Shown: positions 8,728-16,169 of the stretch, one piece after another
Layout of the letters: every line of letters begins with the position of its first letter
Numbering within the stretch: position 1 is the stretch's first letter
NCBI GenBank assembly: GCA_016714905.1
Contig: JADKBW010000025.1
Location: 1 to 23,464, forward strand
From: Flavobacterium sp.
Lineage (GTDB): Bacteria > Bacteroidota > Bacteroidia > Flavobacteriales > Flavobacteriaceae
Length of the DNA stretch: 23,464 bases
Direction of reading: 5' to 3'
The notes under the pieces: generated by a model
Databases searched by the model: none
The model's input: the letters and a program-made list of their open reading frames with translations, nothing else
What the model was told of the DNA's origin: nothing
Program-made: the position numbers and the translations under genes

Positions 8728-8754
8728 AAGGGTTTGTAAATTACAAACCCTTTC
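8728..8754. terminator. Bidirectional terminator between convergent genes
   Basis: AAAGGGTTTGTA (8728-8739) and TACAAACCCTTT (8743-8754) form a perfect 12-bp stem. T-rich sequence follows on the plus strand (CTTTTTAT), and an A-run on the left gives U residues for the minus strand. It serves the genes ending at 8721 (+) and 8758 (-). Confidence 0.85.
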
Positions 8755-8757
8755 TTT

Positions 8758-10221
8758 TTATAGTTTACTCAAGTAACTACCAAACTTGTCTTTAAATTGG
8801 TATCCTTCATCCATTCGGTCTTTACTCAATTTATCGTATTCTACTAGTCCCCAAAGCAGAAACTCTTTCATAAAATAAACGTCTTTTTGATCGACTTGTG
8901 GTTGGTATTTTTTGATTAAGATAGTCAATGGAGCAATAGCATCTAACGTTTCTCTATAAGATTCGTCACTGCAATCGTCTAGTAATTCAAAGCCACTTTC
9001 CGCGAAAAACCAATCGATAATATCTGAATACGGCGTTTTCTCATTCGACTTTTCCAACTTTTCAACTTTAGGAAAATACGCAGGAAAAAAGGTGTGAATG
9101 GCATCACCCAAAAGATGTTGCGCTACTTGAGCGGCGCCTTCTTGCTCGCCTTCATACACCAATTCAACTTTGCCAGTGATTGCGGGAATGATTCCCATAA
9201 AATCGGATAAACGCACGGTGGTATGATCTGAACCATTTTGCAGGGCACGACGTTCTGCAGTACTCACTAAATTTTCATAAGCGGTAATACTCATTCTTGC
9301 ACTCACGCCGCTTTTGTTGTCGATATATTCGCTTTCTCTGGCTTCAAAACTAATTTGCTCCAAAAGATCTTTGGCTAAAGACGGAACATAAACCAATTCG
9401 CTTTGAGTTTCATTTAATGCCGCTTCTTGCTCCGTAATGGTGCGAGCTATGGCAATGGTCTCGGGATAATGCGTTAGAATTTGAGAACCGATTCGGTCTT
9501 TCAATGGTGTAACAATGCTGCCACGATTGGTATAATCTTCAGGATTTGCGGTGAATATAAATTGCATATCCAACGGCATCCGCAATTTGAATCCACGAAT
9601 TTGTATGTCGCCTTCCTGCAGAATATTAAAAAGTGCCACTTGAATTCTAGCCTGCAAATCTGGAAGTTCATTGACTACAAAAATACAACGGTTAGCACGT
9701 GGAATCATGCCGAAGTGAATCACACGATCATCGGCGTATGAAAGTTTCAAATTAGCCGCTTTAATCGGATCTACATCACCAATCAAATCAGCTACGGTAA
9801 CATCTGGCGTGGCTAATTTTTCTGAGAAACGATCGCTTCGGTGCAGCCATTCAATCGGCGTATCATCTCCTTTTTCTGCAATCAAATCTTTCGCAAAACG
9901 AGAAATCGGATGCAAAGGATCATCATTGATTTCAGAACCAGCAACCACCGGAATATATTCATCCAACAATTCAATCATTTTCCTAGCCAATCGCGTTTTC
10001 GCTTGCCCTCGCAGTCCTAACAAATTGATATTGTGACGTGACAAAATCGCACGCTCCAATTCCGGAATGACCGTATTTTCAAAACCATGAACACCTTCAA
10101 AAACAGGTTTTCCCGATTTGATTTTCTCCCGAAGATTGTCCCGCAATTCGTCTTTAATACTTCTACTTACATATCCCGACTTAATTAGTGCTCCCAAAGT
10201 CTTAATTGTCTCTATATTCAT
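8758..10221 (-). CDS. MoxR/magnesium-chelatase-like AAA+ ATPase, 487 aa
   Basis: This AAA+ module resembles the BchI/ChlI and MoxR branch. Walker A is GLRGQAKT (69-76), with Ala in place of the last Gly. Walker B is CIFVVNEL (179-186), with NE rather than DE. Sensor 1 lies in FTANPEDYTNRG (223-234), and LKDRIGSQI (240-248) carries the likely Arg finger R243. From memory, the NE Walker B is shared by Bacteroidetes homologues that databases often label magnesium chelatase. No chlorophyll genes are near, so a MoxR-like remodelling role with the upstream VWA protein (10317-11435) is more likely. The pair is co-directional, 95 bp apart, with a tandem repeat between. No membrane segment is seen. 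Confidence 0.88.
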   Translation of the reverse strand: MNIETIKTLGALIKSGYVSRSIKDELRDNLREKIKSGKPVFEGVHGFENTVIPELERAILSRHNINLLGLRGQAKTRLARKMIELLDEYIPVVAGSEINDDPLHPISRFAKDLIAEKGDDTPIEWLHRSDRFSEKLATPDVTVADLIGDVDPIKAANLKLSYADDRVIHFGMIPRANRCIFVVNELPDLQARIQVALFNILQEGDIQIRGFKLRMPLDMQFIFTANPEDYTNRGSIVTPLKDRIGSQILTHYPETIAIARTITEQEAALNETQSELVYVPSLAKDLLEQISFEARESEYIDNKSGVSARMSITAYENLVSTAERRALQNGSDHTTVRLSDFMGIIPAITGKVELVYEGEQEGAAQVAQHLLGDAIHTFFPAYFPKVEKLEKSNEKTPYSDIIDWFFAESGFELLDDCSDESYRETLDAIAPLTILIKKYQPQVDQKDVYFMKEFLLWGLVEYDKLSKDRMDEGYQFKDKFGSYLSKL

Positions 10222-10232
10222 TGCTATCTATT

Positions 10233-10313
10233 AAATTCCTAATTCCTAAATTCCTAATTCGTAATTCCTATTTCCCAATTCGTAATTCGTAATTCCTAAT
10301 TCCTAATTCTCCT
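10233..10313. repeat. 7-bp tandem repeat, about 11 copies
   Basis: The unit is AATTCCT or AATTCGT, with a few 8-base variants and one ATTTCCC copy. It fills nearly the whole gap between the stop of the VWA gene and the start of the ATPase gene. On the coding (minus) strand it reads AGGAATT/ACGAATT, so SD-like AGGA motifs recur up to about 12 bases from the ATG. Confidence 0.85.
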
Positions 10314-10316
10314 ATT

Positions 10317-11435
10317 CTATCTCACTCTCTTCTTCCGATTCGCCTCATAATCTTCAAAAATCATCTCCCCCAATCCTTTCAAACCAGTATAAAAAGCTTT
10401 TCCTTGATTGGCTTCTGTAAAATGATTCACAAACCGCTGCAAATACGGATCTTGCGCAATCATAAAAGTGGTAATGGGAATATGTAATTTCCGAGCTTGC
10501 TGCGCTTGATTGTAGCATTTATCGACGATATATTCGTCCAAACCGTTGCTGTTCATGTAATAGGAACCGTCGCGTTCTCGCACGCAACTCGGTTTTCCAT
10601 CGGTAATCATAAAAATCTGTTTGTTGGTATTTCGTTTTCTTCGAAGAATATCCATCGCCAATTGCAAACCCGCTACGGTATTTGTGTGATAAGGTCCCAC
10701 TTTTAGATAAGGCAGATCACGAATAGCAATGGTCCATGCGTCATTTCCAAACACCAAAATATCTAAAGTGTCTTTTGGATAACGCGTTGTAATTAACTCA
10801 GCTAAAGCCATTGCAACTTTTTTCGCTGGAGTGATTCGATCCTCGCCATACAAAATCATACTGTGACTAATGTCAATCATTAGCACGGTACTCATTTGTG
10901 CTTTGAATTGCGTTTCTTCGACCACCAAATCATTCTCAGTAAGTTGAAATGCATCAACACCATTATTGATTTGCGCATTGCGCAGACTTTCCGTTAAGGA
11001 TATACGTTCGAGGCCATCGCCAAAATGAAACTCCCGAAACTCTCCCGTGTGTTCATCGCCATTTCCAGCTTGTTTGGTTTTGTGATTTCCCGCGCCCGCT
11101 CTTTTTAAATTTCCGAAAATCTGATCTAGGGCTTGCTGACGAATGGCTCGCTCTGTTTTAGCAGTAATTCCCATTCCTGAACTCCCATCATCCTTCAACT
11201 CCTCGCGGATGTACCCTTTTTTCTTTAGGTCTTCAATAAAATCATCAATAGTATAGTTCTCATCGGTCAGTTGATATTCCTGATCCAATTGTCGCAACCA
11301 GTCGATGGCTTCGTCAAAATCGCCCGAAGTGTGGGTAATTAACTCTTTAAAAATAGGAAACAACTTATCAAACGGCGACAGATTTGGCGCCTGATAGTTT
11401 TTGAAAACAAACCCTTTTCTAATTTGGTTTTCCAT
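10317..11435 (-). CDS. VWA-domain protein partnered with the AAA+ ATPase, 372 aa
   Basis: The N-terminal half is helical and charged. A Gly/Lys/His-rich linker (about 112-132) follows, then a von Willebrand factor A domain (about 180-340). The metal-ion-dependent adhesion site is visible: MIDISHS (186-192; D188, S190, S192) and ITDGKPS (277-283; D279), with a Thr-rich turn YHTNT (249-253) in between. Together with the downstream ATPase it forms the MoxR-VWA type pair, in which the VWA protein usually recruits substrates or inserts metals. The protein is cytosolic by sequence. It is the first gene of the two-gene unit and diverges from the Crp/Fnr gene across 138 bp. Confidence 0.88.
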   Translation of the reverse strand: MENQIRKGFVFKNYQAPNLSPFDKLFPIFKELITHTSGDFDEAIDWLRQLDQEYQLTDENYTIDDFIEDLKKKGYIREELKDDGSSGMGITAKTERAIRQQALDQIFGNLKRAGAGNHKTKQAGNGDEHTGEFREFHFGDGLERISLTESLRNAQINNGVDAFQLTENDLVVEETQFKAQMSTVLMIDISHSMILYGEDRITPAKKVAMALAELITTRYPKDTLDILVFGNDAWTIAIRDLPYLKVGPYHTNTVAGLQLAMDILRRKRNTNKQIFMITDGKPSCVRERDGSYYMNSNGLDEYIVDKCYNQAQQARKLHIPITTFMIAQDPYLQRFVNHFTEANQGKAFYTGLKGLGEMIFEDYEANRKKRVR

Positions 11436-11541
11436 AGCTTATAAAAGTAGTTCTTTTGAGAAAGTTGACTTCGAGAACGAATATTAATTTTTAGTTAAAA
11501 GAATTTTAAACAGATTCATCTTGTTGTTTTGTCAGTTTATG

Positions 11542-11549
11542 TAGCTTTG
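11542..11549 (+). promoter_or_regulatory. -7 box for the Crp/Fnr gene
   Basis: TAGCTTTG matches TAnnTTTG and lies 24 bases before the ATG at 11574. A CTTG at about -33 spacing is a fair partner. No palindrome like those at 13006 or 15963 is present, so autoregulation by the same site is not apparent. Confidence 0.55.
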
Positions 11550-11573
11550 TAATCAATCCTATTCCGCAACAAA

Positions 11574-12198
11574 ATGAATCCCACTGTCAAGAGTTTATTT
11601 CCAAATTTTTCCAAAGAATTAATCGACGCAGTTGAAACTAATGCGACCTATCAAACGATTAAATCAGGCGAAGTCATTATGCGAACGGGGCAATATTTCA
11701 AAAATACAGTGCTTGTCTTAAGCGGGCAAATCAAAATCTATAGAGAAGACGATGATGGCGGCGAATTCTTAATGTACTATTTACAGCCAGGACAAGCTTG
11801 CGCCCTATCGATGATTTGCGCTACTAAAAATGAAAAAGCCAAATCATGGCGAAGTAATTGAAGACGCAGAATTGATGCTCATTCCGTTGCCTTTAATGGA
11901 CAAGTGGATGATGCAACATCGAAGTTGGTATGAATTCGTGATTGAAACCTACCGAAGTCGATTTGAAGAAGTCTTGGAAGTCATTGATAACATTGCTTTT
12001 AGAGCGATGGATGAAAGATTAGAATTTTATTTAAAACGCCATCAAGAAGCTTGTGGTTGCAACGAAATCAAACTTTCTCATCAAGAAATCGCGTCTGAAC
12101 TCAATACCTCAAGAGAAGTAATCTCTCGTCTACTAAAAAAAATGGAACAACGTGGACTTCTAAAATTACATCGAAATCAAATCGAAGTACTCAAATAA
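11574..12198 (+). CDS. Crp/Fnr family transcription regulator (frame-broken by two 1-base deletions)
   Basis: The N-terminal part (residues 1-90) is a cyclic-nucleotide-binding-like beta roll (SGEVIMRTGQYF, VLVLSGQIKIYRE, LMYYLQPGQACALSMIC). The C-terminal part has a winged helix with LSHQEIASELNTSREVISRL as the recognition region. The FNR 4-Cys N-terminal cluster motif is absent. Two Cys lie in ACALSMIC and two in EACGCN, which could sense redox or sulfur species. Near 11832-11853 the frame shifts: adding one A to the A5 run (11832-11836) and one to AA (11852-11853) restores KSQIMAKVIEDAEL, typical of the family, giving 208 aa. TauE/SafE follows after 10 bp. It is the best candidate to bind the palindromes at 13006 and 15963. 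Confidence 0.85.
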
Positions 12199-12208
12199 AA
12201 AATAATTC

Positions 12209-12997
12209 ATGGAATACTTCGGTTATTTCGCTTCTATACTCATCGGCATTACTTTAGGCCTAATTGGCGGCGGCGGTAGTATTCTAACCGTACCGATTTT
12301 AGTTTACTTATTTCAAATCGATCCAGAGAATGCGACGAGTTATTCTTTGTTTATTGTCGGAATTACCGCCTTGGTAGGATCTTATCGCCACTATAAATTG
12401 GGAAATCTTCAACTCAAATCGGCGTTATATTTCGCCATTCCCTCGGTTTTGTCACTCCTTTTCGTCCGTAAACTGGTCTTGCCAAACATTCCTGATTTGC
12501 TTTTTACTATCGACCAGTTGGAAGTCACGAAGAACTTATTGATCATGTTTGTATTTGCGATTTTGATGATCGCTGCCTCAGTGTCGATGATTCGAAAATC
12601 AAAAACGGAGAAAAACCCATCAGCACTCAATATTCCACGTTTGGCTTTTATTGGTTTTTTAGTTGGATTTGTTACTGGTTTCTTAGGCGCAGGCGGTGGT
12701 TTCTTGATTATTCCTGCCCTACTCTTTTTTGCCAATTTACCGATGAAACAAGCGGTAGGCACTTCTCTATTTATTATTTTCATTAATTCACTCATTGGTT
12801 TTACTGGCGACATCATCATGGGAATCACAATTAATTATCAATTATTATTTACAATTACTACCATCGCGATTGTCGGAATGCTCATCGGAACCCAATTATC
12901 GAAGAAAATTGATGGCGCCAAATTGAAACCTGCATTTGGTTGGTTTGTACTCGTGATGGGCATCTACATCATCACTAAAGAGCTCTTTTTGAAATAA
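12209..12997 (+). CDS. TauE/SafE family sulfite/anion exporter, 262 aa
   Basis: This polytopic membrane protein has about eight hydrophobic segments in two related halves. Each half starts with a glycine-rich signature: GLIGGGGSILTVPILVYLF (residues about 18-36) and GFLGAGGGFLIIPALLFF (about 158-175). That is the TauE/SafE (DUF81) hallmark. Members export sulfite, sulfoacetate or related anions across the inner membrane. Next to a persulfide dioxygenase, which yields sulfite, export of sulfite or thiosulfate is the natural inference. It starts 10 bp after the Crp/Fnr stop, so the two are probably one transcript. The frame is intact. Confidence 0.92.
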   Translation: MEYFGYFASILIGITLGLIGGGGSILTVPILVYLFQIDPENATSYSLFIVGITALVGSYRHYKLGNLQLKSALYFAIPSVLSLLFVRKLVLPNIPDLLFTIDQLEVTKNLLIMFVFAILMIAASVSMIRKSKTEKNPSALNIPRLAFIGFLVGFVTGFLGAGGGFLIIPALLFFANLPMKQAVGTSLFIIFINSLIGFTGDIIMGITINYQLLFTITTIAIVGMLIGTQLSKKIDGAKLKPAFGWFVLVMGIYIITKELFLK

Positions 12998-13005
12998 TTG
13001 CGTTG

Positions 13006-13021
13006 TGTGACAAAAGTCATA
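13006..13021 (+). promoter_or_regulatory. Predicted Crp/Fnr-type operator of the persulfide operon
   Basis: TGTGACAAAAGTCATA has half-sites TGAC and GTCA about four A residues, within a TGTGA-N6-TCA-type frame. Its centre (13013.5) is 36.5 bp before the end of the -7 box at 13043-13050, which places it near -41.5 if transcription starts about 5 bases past the box. Confidence 0.6.
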
Positions 13022-13042
13022 GTTCTACAATTTTTCTGCACT

Positions 13043-13050
13043 TAACTTTG
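13043..13050 (+). promoter_or_regulatory. -7 box of the persulfide operon
   Basis: TAACTTTG fits TAnnTTTG exactly and lies 22 bases before the ATG at 13073. The -33 position holds no TTTG, consistent with an activator-dependent promoter. Confidence 0.65.
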
Positions 13051-13072
13051 CGGTAAACTATAAAATGACACC

Positions 13073-14488
13073 ATGAAAGTAGAACAAATTTATACCAGTT
13101 GTATTGCGCACGCTGCTTATTACATAGAAAGTAATGGTGAAGCGGCTATTTTTGATCCATTGCGTGAAGTGCAACCTTATCTCGACCGAGCGGCAAAAGA
13201 CAATGCCAAAATTAAGTATGTTTTTGAAACGCATTTTCATGCCGATTTTGTTTCGGGTCATTTAGATTTGGCTCAGAAATCGAAGGCAAAAATAGTTTAC
13301 GGACCAACCGCTAAGCCCAATTTTGAAGCGATTGTCGCCGAAGACAATCAAGTATTTGAAGTAGGAAACTACAAGGTAAAAGTACTGCATACTCCGGGTC
13401 ACACCATGGAAAGCACTACCTATCTGTTGATTGATGAAACAGGTCGAGAACACGCCATAATTACTGGTGACACATTATTTATTGGAGACGTGGGAAGACC
13501 TGATTTGGCGCAACATGTCATTGCCGATTTAACTCAGGATAAACTCGCACGTTTGCTCTATCACTCTTTGCGCGAGAAGATTATGCCTTTGCCTGATGAC
13601 TTAATTGTATATCCAAATCACGGTGCTGGTAGCGCTTGTGGGAAAAACATGAGTAAAGAAACCACTGATACTTTAGGTAATCAAAAAAGAACGAATTACG
13701 CATTAAACCCAAAATTGACTGAAGACGAATTCGTCAAAGAATTGCTGACAGGTTTGACAACTCCTCCTGGCTATTTTCCAAAAAATGTGTTGATGAATAT
13801 CAACGGTTATGAAAGTTTGGATGCAGTTATGGCAAGAGGAAAAAAACCATTAACTCCGATAGAATTCGAAACCATTGCTAATAAAACTAGCGTATTGATT
13901 CTAGACACACGCCCTTCAGGAGATTTTGCGAAAGGCTTTATTCCGAATAGTATCAATATTGGTTTGGATGGCAATTTCGCCATGTGGGTGGGTGAAATGA
14001 TTACCGATATCCAACAAGAAATACTGTTAGTCACTGAATCTGGCAAAGAAGAAGAAACGATGATAAGATTGTCAAGAGTGGGTTACGACCATACTATTGG
14101 TTATCTCAGCGGCGGTTTCACTTCATGGTTAAAAACCGGAAAAGAAATCGACACAATTCAACGAATTTCTTCACTTGAATTGGAATATCATATGGCTAAG
14201 GAAAAAATGACCATTATCGACGTGCGGAAGAAATCAGAATTCGATTCCGAACATCTCGTTGATGCCATCAATATCCCGCTCAATGAAATCAACAATCGCT
14301 TAGCGGAATTTCCGAAAGACAAAAATTTTGTCTTGCATTGCGCTGGTGGTTATCGAAGTATCATCGCTGGTTCTTTGCTCAAACAAAGAGGTTGGGACAA
14401 TTTTGTTGATGTTTCAGATGGATTTGCTGGGATAAAGAACACAATGCTACCAAAGACCAATTATGTTTGTCCAACCACTCTTTTATAA
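13073..14488 (+). CDS. Persulfide dioxygenase-rhodanese fusion (CstB-like), 471 aa
   Basis: An N-terminal metallo-beta-lactamase domain (1-240) carries THFHADF (53-59; H54, H56, D58), TPGH (107-110; H110), TGD (131-133; D133), GRPDL (141-145) and H183. The usual His after the Asp is Phe, as in mono-iron ETHE1/CstB-type persulfide dioxygenases. Two rhodanese domains follow. The first (about 265-360) has LVTESG where the catalytic Cys loop should be, and is likely inactive. The second (about 368-460) keeps HCAGGYRS with C423. The enzyme should oxidise low-molecular-weight persulfide to sulfite and form thiosulfate. It is the first gene of the operon 13073-15599 and is cytosolic. Staphylococcal CstB has a comparable layout. 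Confidence 0.92.
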   Translation: MKVEQIYTSCIAHAAYYIESNGEAAIFDPLREVQPYLDRAAKDNAKIKYVFETHFHADFVSGHLDLAQKSKAKIVYGPTAKPNFEAIVAEDNQVFEVGNYKVKVLHTPGHTMESTTYLLIDETGREHAIITGDTLFIGDVGRPDLAQHVIADLTQDKLARLLYHSLREKIMPLPDDLIVYPNHGAGSACGKNMSKETTDTLGNQKRTNYALNPKLTEDEFVKELLTGLTTPPGYFPKNVLMNINGYESLDAVMARGKKPLTPIEFETIANKTSVLILDTRPSGDFAKGFIPNSINIGLDGNFAMWVGEMITDIQQEILLVTESGKEEETMIRLSRVGYDHTIGYLSGGFTSWLKTGKEIDTIQRISSLELEYHMAKEKMTIIDVRKKSEFDSEHLVDAINIPLNEINNRLAEFPKDKNFVLHCAGGYRSIIAGSLLKQRGWDNFVDVSDGFAGIKNTMLPKTNYVCPTTLL

Positions 14489-14497
14489 ATAGAAATT

Positions 14498-14816
14498 ATG
14501 TTTGAATTATTTAAAAATTTATTTGCTAAAACCGAGGGAAATTCACTTAGTGAAATACTTGCTGACCATCCTTTTTTTAGTCGATGTTCGTTCTAAGGAC
14601 GAATTTAATTCTGGCAGTTGCAAAGGCGCGGTAAATATTCCGGTCGATCAAATTCAGAATCAATTGTCAAAATTCAAAGACAAGAAAAACATTGTAGTAT
14701 TTTGCCGAAGCGGCATGAGAAGTAGTCAAGCAAAATCTATATTAGAAAAAAATGGCATTTTGAATGTGACTAACGGGGGTGCTGTAGGTAATGTACAACG
14801 ATTGCTAAACGAATAA
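14498..14816 (+). CDS. Single-domain rhodanese (one-base insertion near the start)
   Basis: The active-site loop is FCRSGMRSS, with the persulfide-carrying Cys. The natural start is ATG at 14498 (MFELFKNLFAKTEGN). The frame then breaks at a T7 run (14572-14578); with six T it reads ADHPFLVDVRSKDEF and continues to the stop at 14816, giving 105 aa. A TTG start in the shifted frame would give a spurious N-terminus. Rhodaneses move sulfane sulfur between thiols; this one can pass it to or from the fusion protein encoded 9 bp upstream. It is cytosolic, the second gene of the operon. Confidence 0.88.
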
Positions 14817-14827
14817 TACAGAAAATT

Positions 14828-15031
14828 ATGAAAAAAAACATGGGTTACACCGATAAGAAAATACGAATTACCGCCGCGATTGCAATTGCGATTCTGTACT
14901 TCACTGGCGTCATCACTGGCGTTCTTGGCTTAGTACTATTGAGCCTTGGAGTTGTTTTTGTACTCACTAGTTTAGTTAGTTTTTGTCCATTGTATGTGCC
15001 ATTTGGAATTTCAACTTGCAAAAAAGTCTAA
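14828..15031 (+). CDS. DUF2892 (YgaP-like) inner-membrane protein, 67 aa
   Basis: This small protein has the start MKKNMGYTDKKIRITAAIAI, two membrane helices (about 14-30 and 32-50) and a C-terminal stretch CPLYVPFGISTCKKV that holds two Cys. This is the DUF2892 pattern, often fused to or next to rhodanese (as in YgaP), where the pair is thought to handle sulfur at the membrane. It begins 11 bp after the rhodanese stop. Confidence 0.85.
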   Translation: MKKNMGYTDKKIRITAAIAIAILYFTGVITGVLGLVLLSLGVVFVLTSLVSFCPLYVPFGISTCKKV

Positions 15032-15036
15032 CCATC

Positions 15037-15300
15037 ATGGAACAACAATTTATAGTCGAAAACATCAAGTGTAGCGGCTGTAGTAATTCGATCCGAACTG
15101 ACTTGCTCAAAATACCAAAAGTAGAAAATGTATCCGTAGATATTGACACGGGATGTATTACCATAACAGGAAATCCAGACCGAAATGCTGTGATTGCTAA
15201 ATTGAATAATATGGGATATCCCGAAGCAGGTCATAACACACTGGTCAAAAAAGCAAAATCTTATGTGAGTTGCGCCATTGGCAAAATGACTAAAGAATGA
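15037..15300 (+). CDS. Heavy-metal-associated (HMA) domain protein, 87 aa
   Basis: The ferredoxin-like HMA fold shows QFIVENIKCSGCSNSIRTDL, with the metal-binding CxxC at C12 and C15, and the family's second-half VSVDIDTGCITITG. The HMA core takes about 70 residues and is followed by VKKAKSYVSCAIGKM with an extra Cys. The start at 15037 is preferred over in-frame upstream sites, because it lies directly before the domain and five bases after the DUF2892 stop. It likely carries Cu(I) or another thiophilic metal, or in this context may accept sulfur. Its stop overlaps the start of the thioredoxin gene by four bases (ATGA), so the two are translationally coupled. Confidence 0.88.
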   Translation: MEQQFIVENIKCSGCSNSIRTDLLKIPKVENVSVDIDTGCITITGNPDRNAVIAKLNNMGYPEAGHNTLVKKAKSYVSCAIGKMTKE

Positions 15301-15599
15301 ACACCGAATTCAACACGCTGATAAAATCTGAAAAACCAATTTTGGTTGATTTCTTTGCTACTTGGTGTGGACCATGCCAAGCACTTGCGCCAGTTTTAAA
15401 GCAAGTTAAAGATCAACTGGGAGATCAAATCAAGATCGTAAAAATTGATGTAGACAAAAACCAGAACATTGCTTCACAATGGCAAGTACGCGGTGTTCCC
15501 ACCATGATTTTATATCAAAACGGTAAACAACTTTGGAGGCAATCAGGCGTGCTTTCAAAAGAACAAATACTCAATGTGATCTTAGAGAAAACAAAATAA
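15297..15599 (+). CDS. Thioredoxin, 100 aa
   Basis: This is a complete thioredoxin fold with the active site FFATWCGPC (19-27; C24, C27), the conserved cis-Pro loop RGVPTMIL and a length typical of Trx1. There is no signal peptide, so it is cytosolic. At the end of a persulfide operon it can reduce protein persulfides and regenerate the rhodanese and HMA thiols, and it needs thioredoxin reductase from elsewhere. Its ATG overlaps the preceding stop. No hairpin terminator is visible directly after it; a new promoter starts about 30 bp downstream. Confidence 0.93.
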   Translation: MNTEFNTLIKSEKPILVDFFATWCGPCQALAPVLKQVKDQLGDQIKIVKIDVDKNQNIASQWQVRGVPTMILYQNGKQLWRQSGVLSKEQILNVILEKTK

Positions 15600-15632
15600 T
15601 GTTAAACTAAATTTTGACATTAAAAAAAAATA

Positions 15633-15640
15633 TACATTTG
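15633..15640 (+). promoter_or_regulatory. -7 box for the Cys/Lys-rich gene at 15670
   Basis: TACATTTG matches TAnnTTTG. TTTG at 15613-15616 could be the -33 element, with a spacing of 16 rather than the usual 19 or so. It lies 30 bases before the ATG, so the small gene has its own promoter in addition to any read-through. Confidence 0.55.
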
Positions 15641-15669
15641 ACTTATTATTAATCAAAAAACTAATTAAA

Positions 15670-15867
15670 ATGAAAAAATTGATATCGGTTTTCACCTTAG
15701 TGGCTTTAGTATTCTCAATTACGCTTTCTGCACAAGAAGAGCCAAAGCAAGAGAAAAAAGCGAAAACAGAAAAATCATGCTCAACTGCTGAAAAAAAATC
15801 ATGCGGGACTGCGAAAAAAGGTGGATGTTGTGCCTCTAAAAAAGCTACCGAAGATAAAAAAGCTTAA
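15670..15867 (+). CDS. Small secreted Cys/Lys-rich protein, 65 aa (paralogue of 18157-18372)
   Basis: A signal peptide (1-21, ending LSAQ) is followed by EEPKQEKK and a Lys-rich region with cysteines in KSCSTAEKKSCGTAKKGGCC. The mature peptide is about 44 residues, with five Cys and a strong positive charge. It should be exported to the periplasm or beyond and may bind metal or sulfur species; no enzyme motif is seen. The protein at 18157-18372 shares the signal, the AQEEPKQ(E/Q)KK start and the Cys/Lys-rich tail, so the two are paralogues. It has its own promoter and a terminator at 15887-15918. I do not recognise a named family. Confidence 0.75.
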   Translation: MKKLISVFTLVALVFSITLSAQEEPKQEKKAKTEKSCSTAEKKSCGTAKKGGCCASKKATEDKKA

Positions 15868-15886
15868 TTTTTAAAGTCATAAATGA

Positions 15887-15918
15887 AGGGTGTTTAAGTA
15901 ATTAAACACCCTTTTTTT
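15887..15918 (+). terminator. Rho-independent terminator after the Cys/Lys-rich gene
   Basis: AGGGTGTTTAA (15887-15897) and TTAAACACCCT (15902-15912) form a perfect 11-bp stem with loop GTAA, followed by seven T. It is 20 bases past the stop codon. Confidence 0.9.
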
Positions 15919-15962
15919 ATGCAATAGAATCAGCCATTTCATTTGTCACAAAATCAAACCTA

Positions 15963-15978
15963 TGTGATATATATCACA
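15963..15978 (+). promoter_or_regulatory. Predicted Crp/Fnr-type operator, perfect palindrome
   Basis: TGTGATATATATCACA is a perfect 16-bp palindrome close to the CRP/FNR type (TGTGA-N6-TCACA). Its centre (15970.5) is 36.5 bp before the end of the -7 box at 16000-16007, exactly as at 13006-13050, and it shares the following AGTTC. Confidence 0.7.
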
Positions 15979-15999
15979 GTTCAAAAAAAATACTCTAAA

Positions 16000-16007
16000 T
16001 ACATTTG
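16000..16007 (+). promoter_or_regulatory. -7 box for the CxxCH/Kelch/Cys-rich unit
   Basis: TACATTTG matches TAnnTTTG. The -33 region (near 15977) has CAGT, not TTTG, so it is poor without an activator. The leader to the ATG at 16170 would be about 155 bases, which is long and could hold regulatory structure; none was recognised. Confidence 0.6.
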
Positions 16008-16169
16008 TTGCAAGATAAGTTGGCACAGGTGAATTATTATTTTGATTCACGCAAAATACAATGAACCAAATTCAACGCTAACAGAAAATAAGAAGTAACA
16101 TGTCATTCTAAATATCAAAACAACAATGTGATTAATTGCAATCCTATCGCATATTTAAAAAAGGAAAAT

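Noticed and set aside
10233..10313. CRISPR array
   Set aside because: The unit is 7 bp with no spacers; it is a simple tandem repeat.
12409..12828. 139-codon minus-strand frame
   Set aside because: It is antisense to the well-supported TauE/SafE gene and shows no motif.
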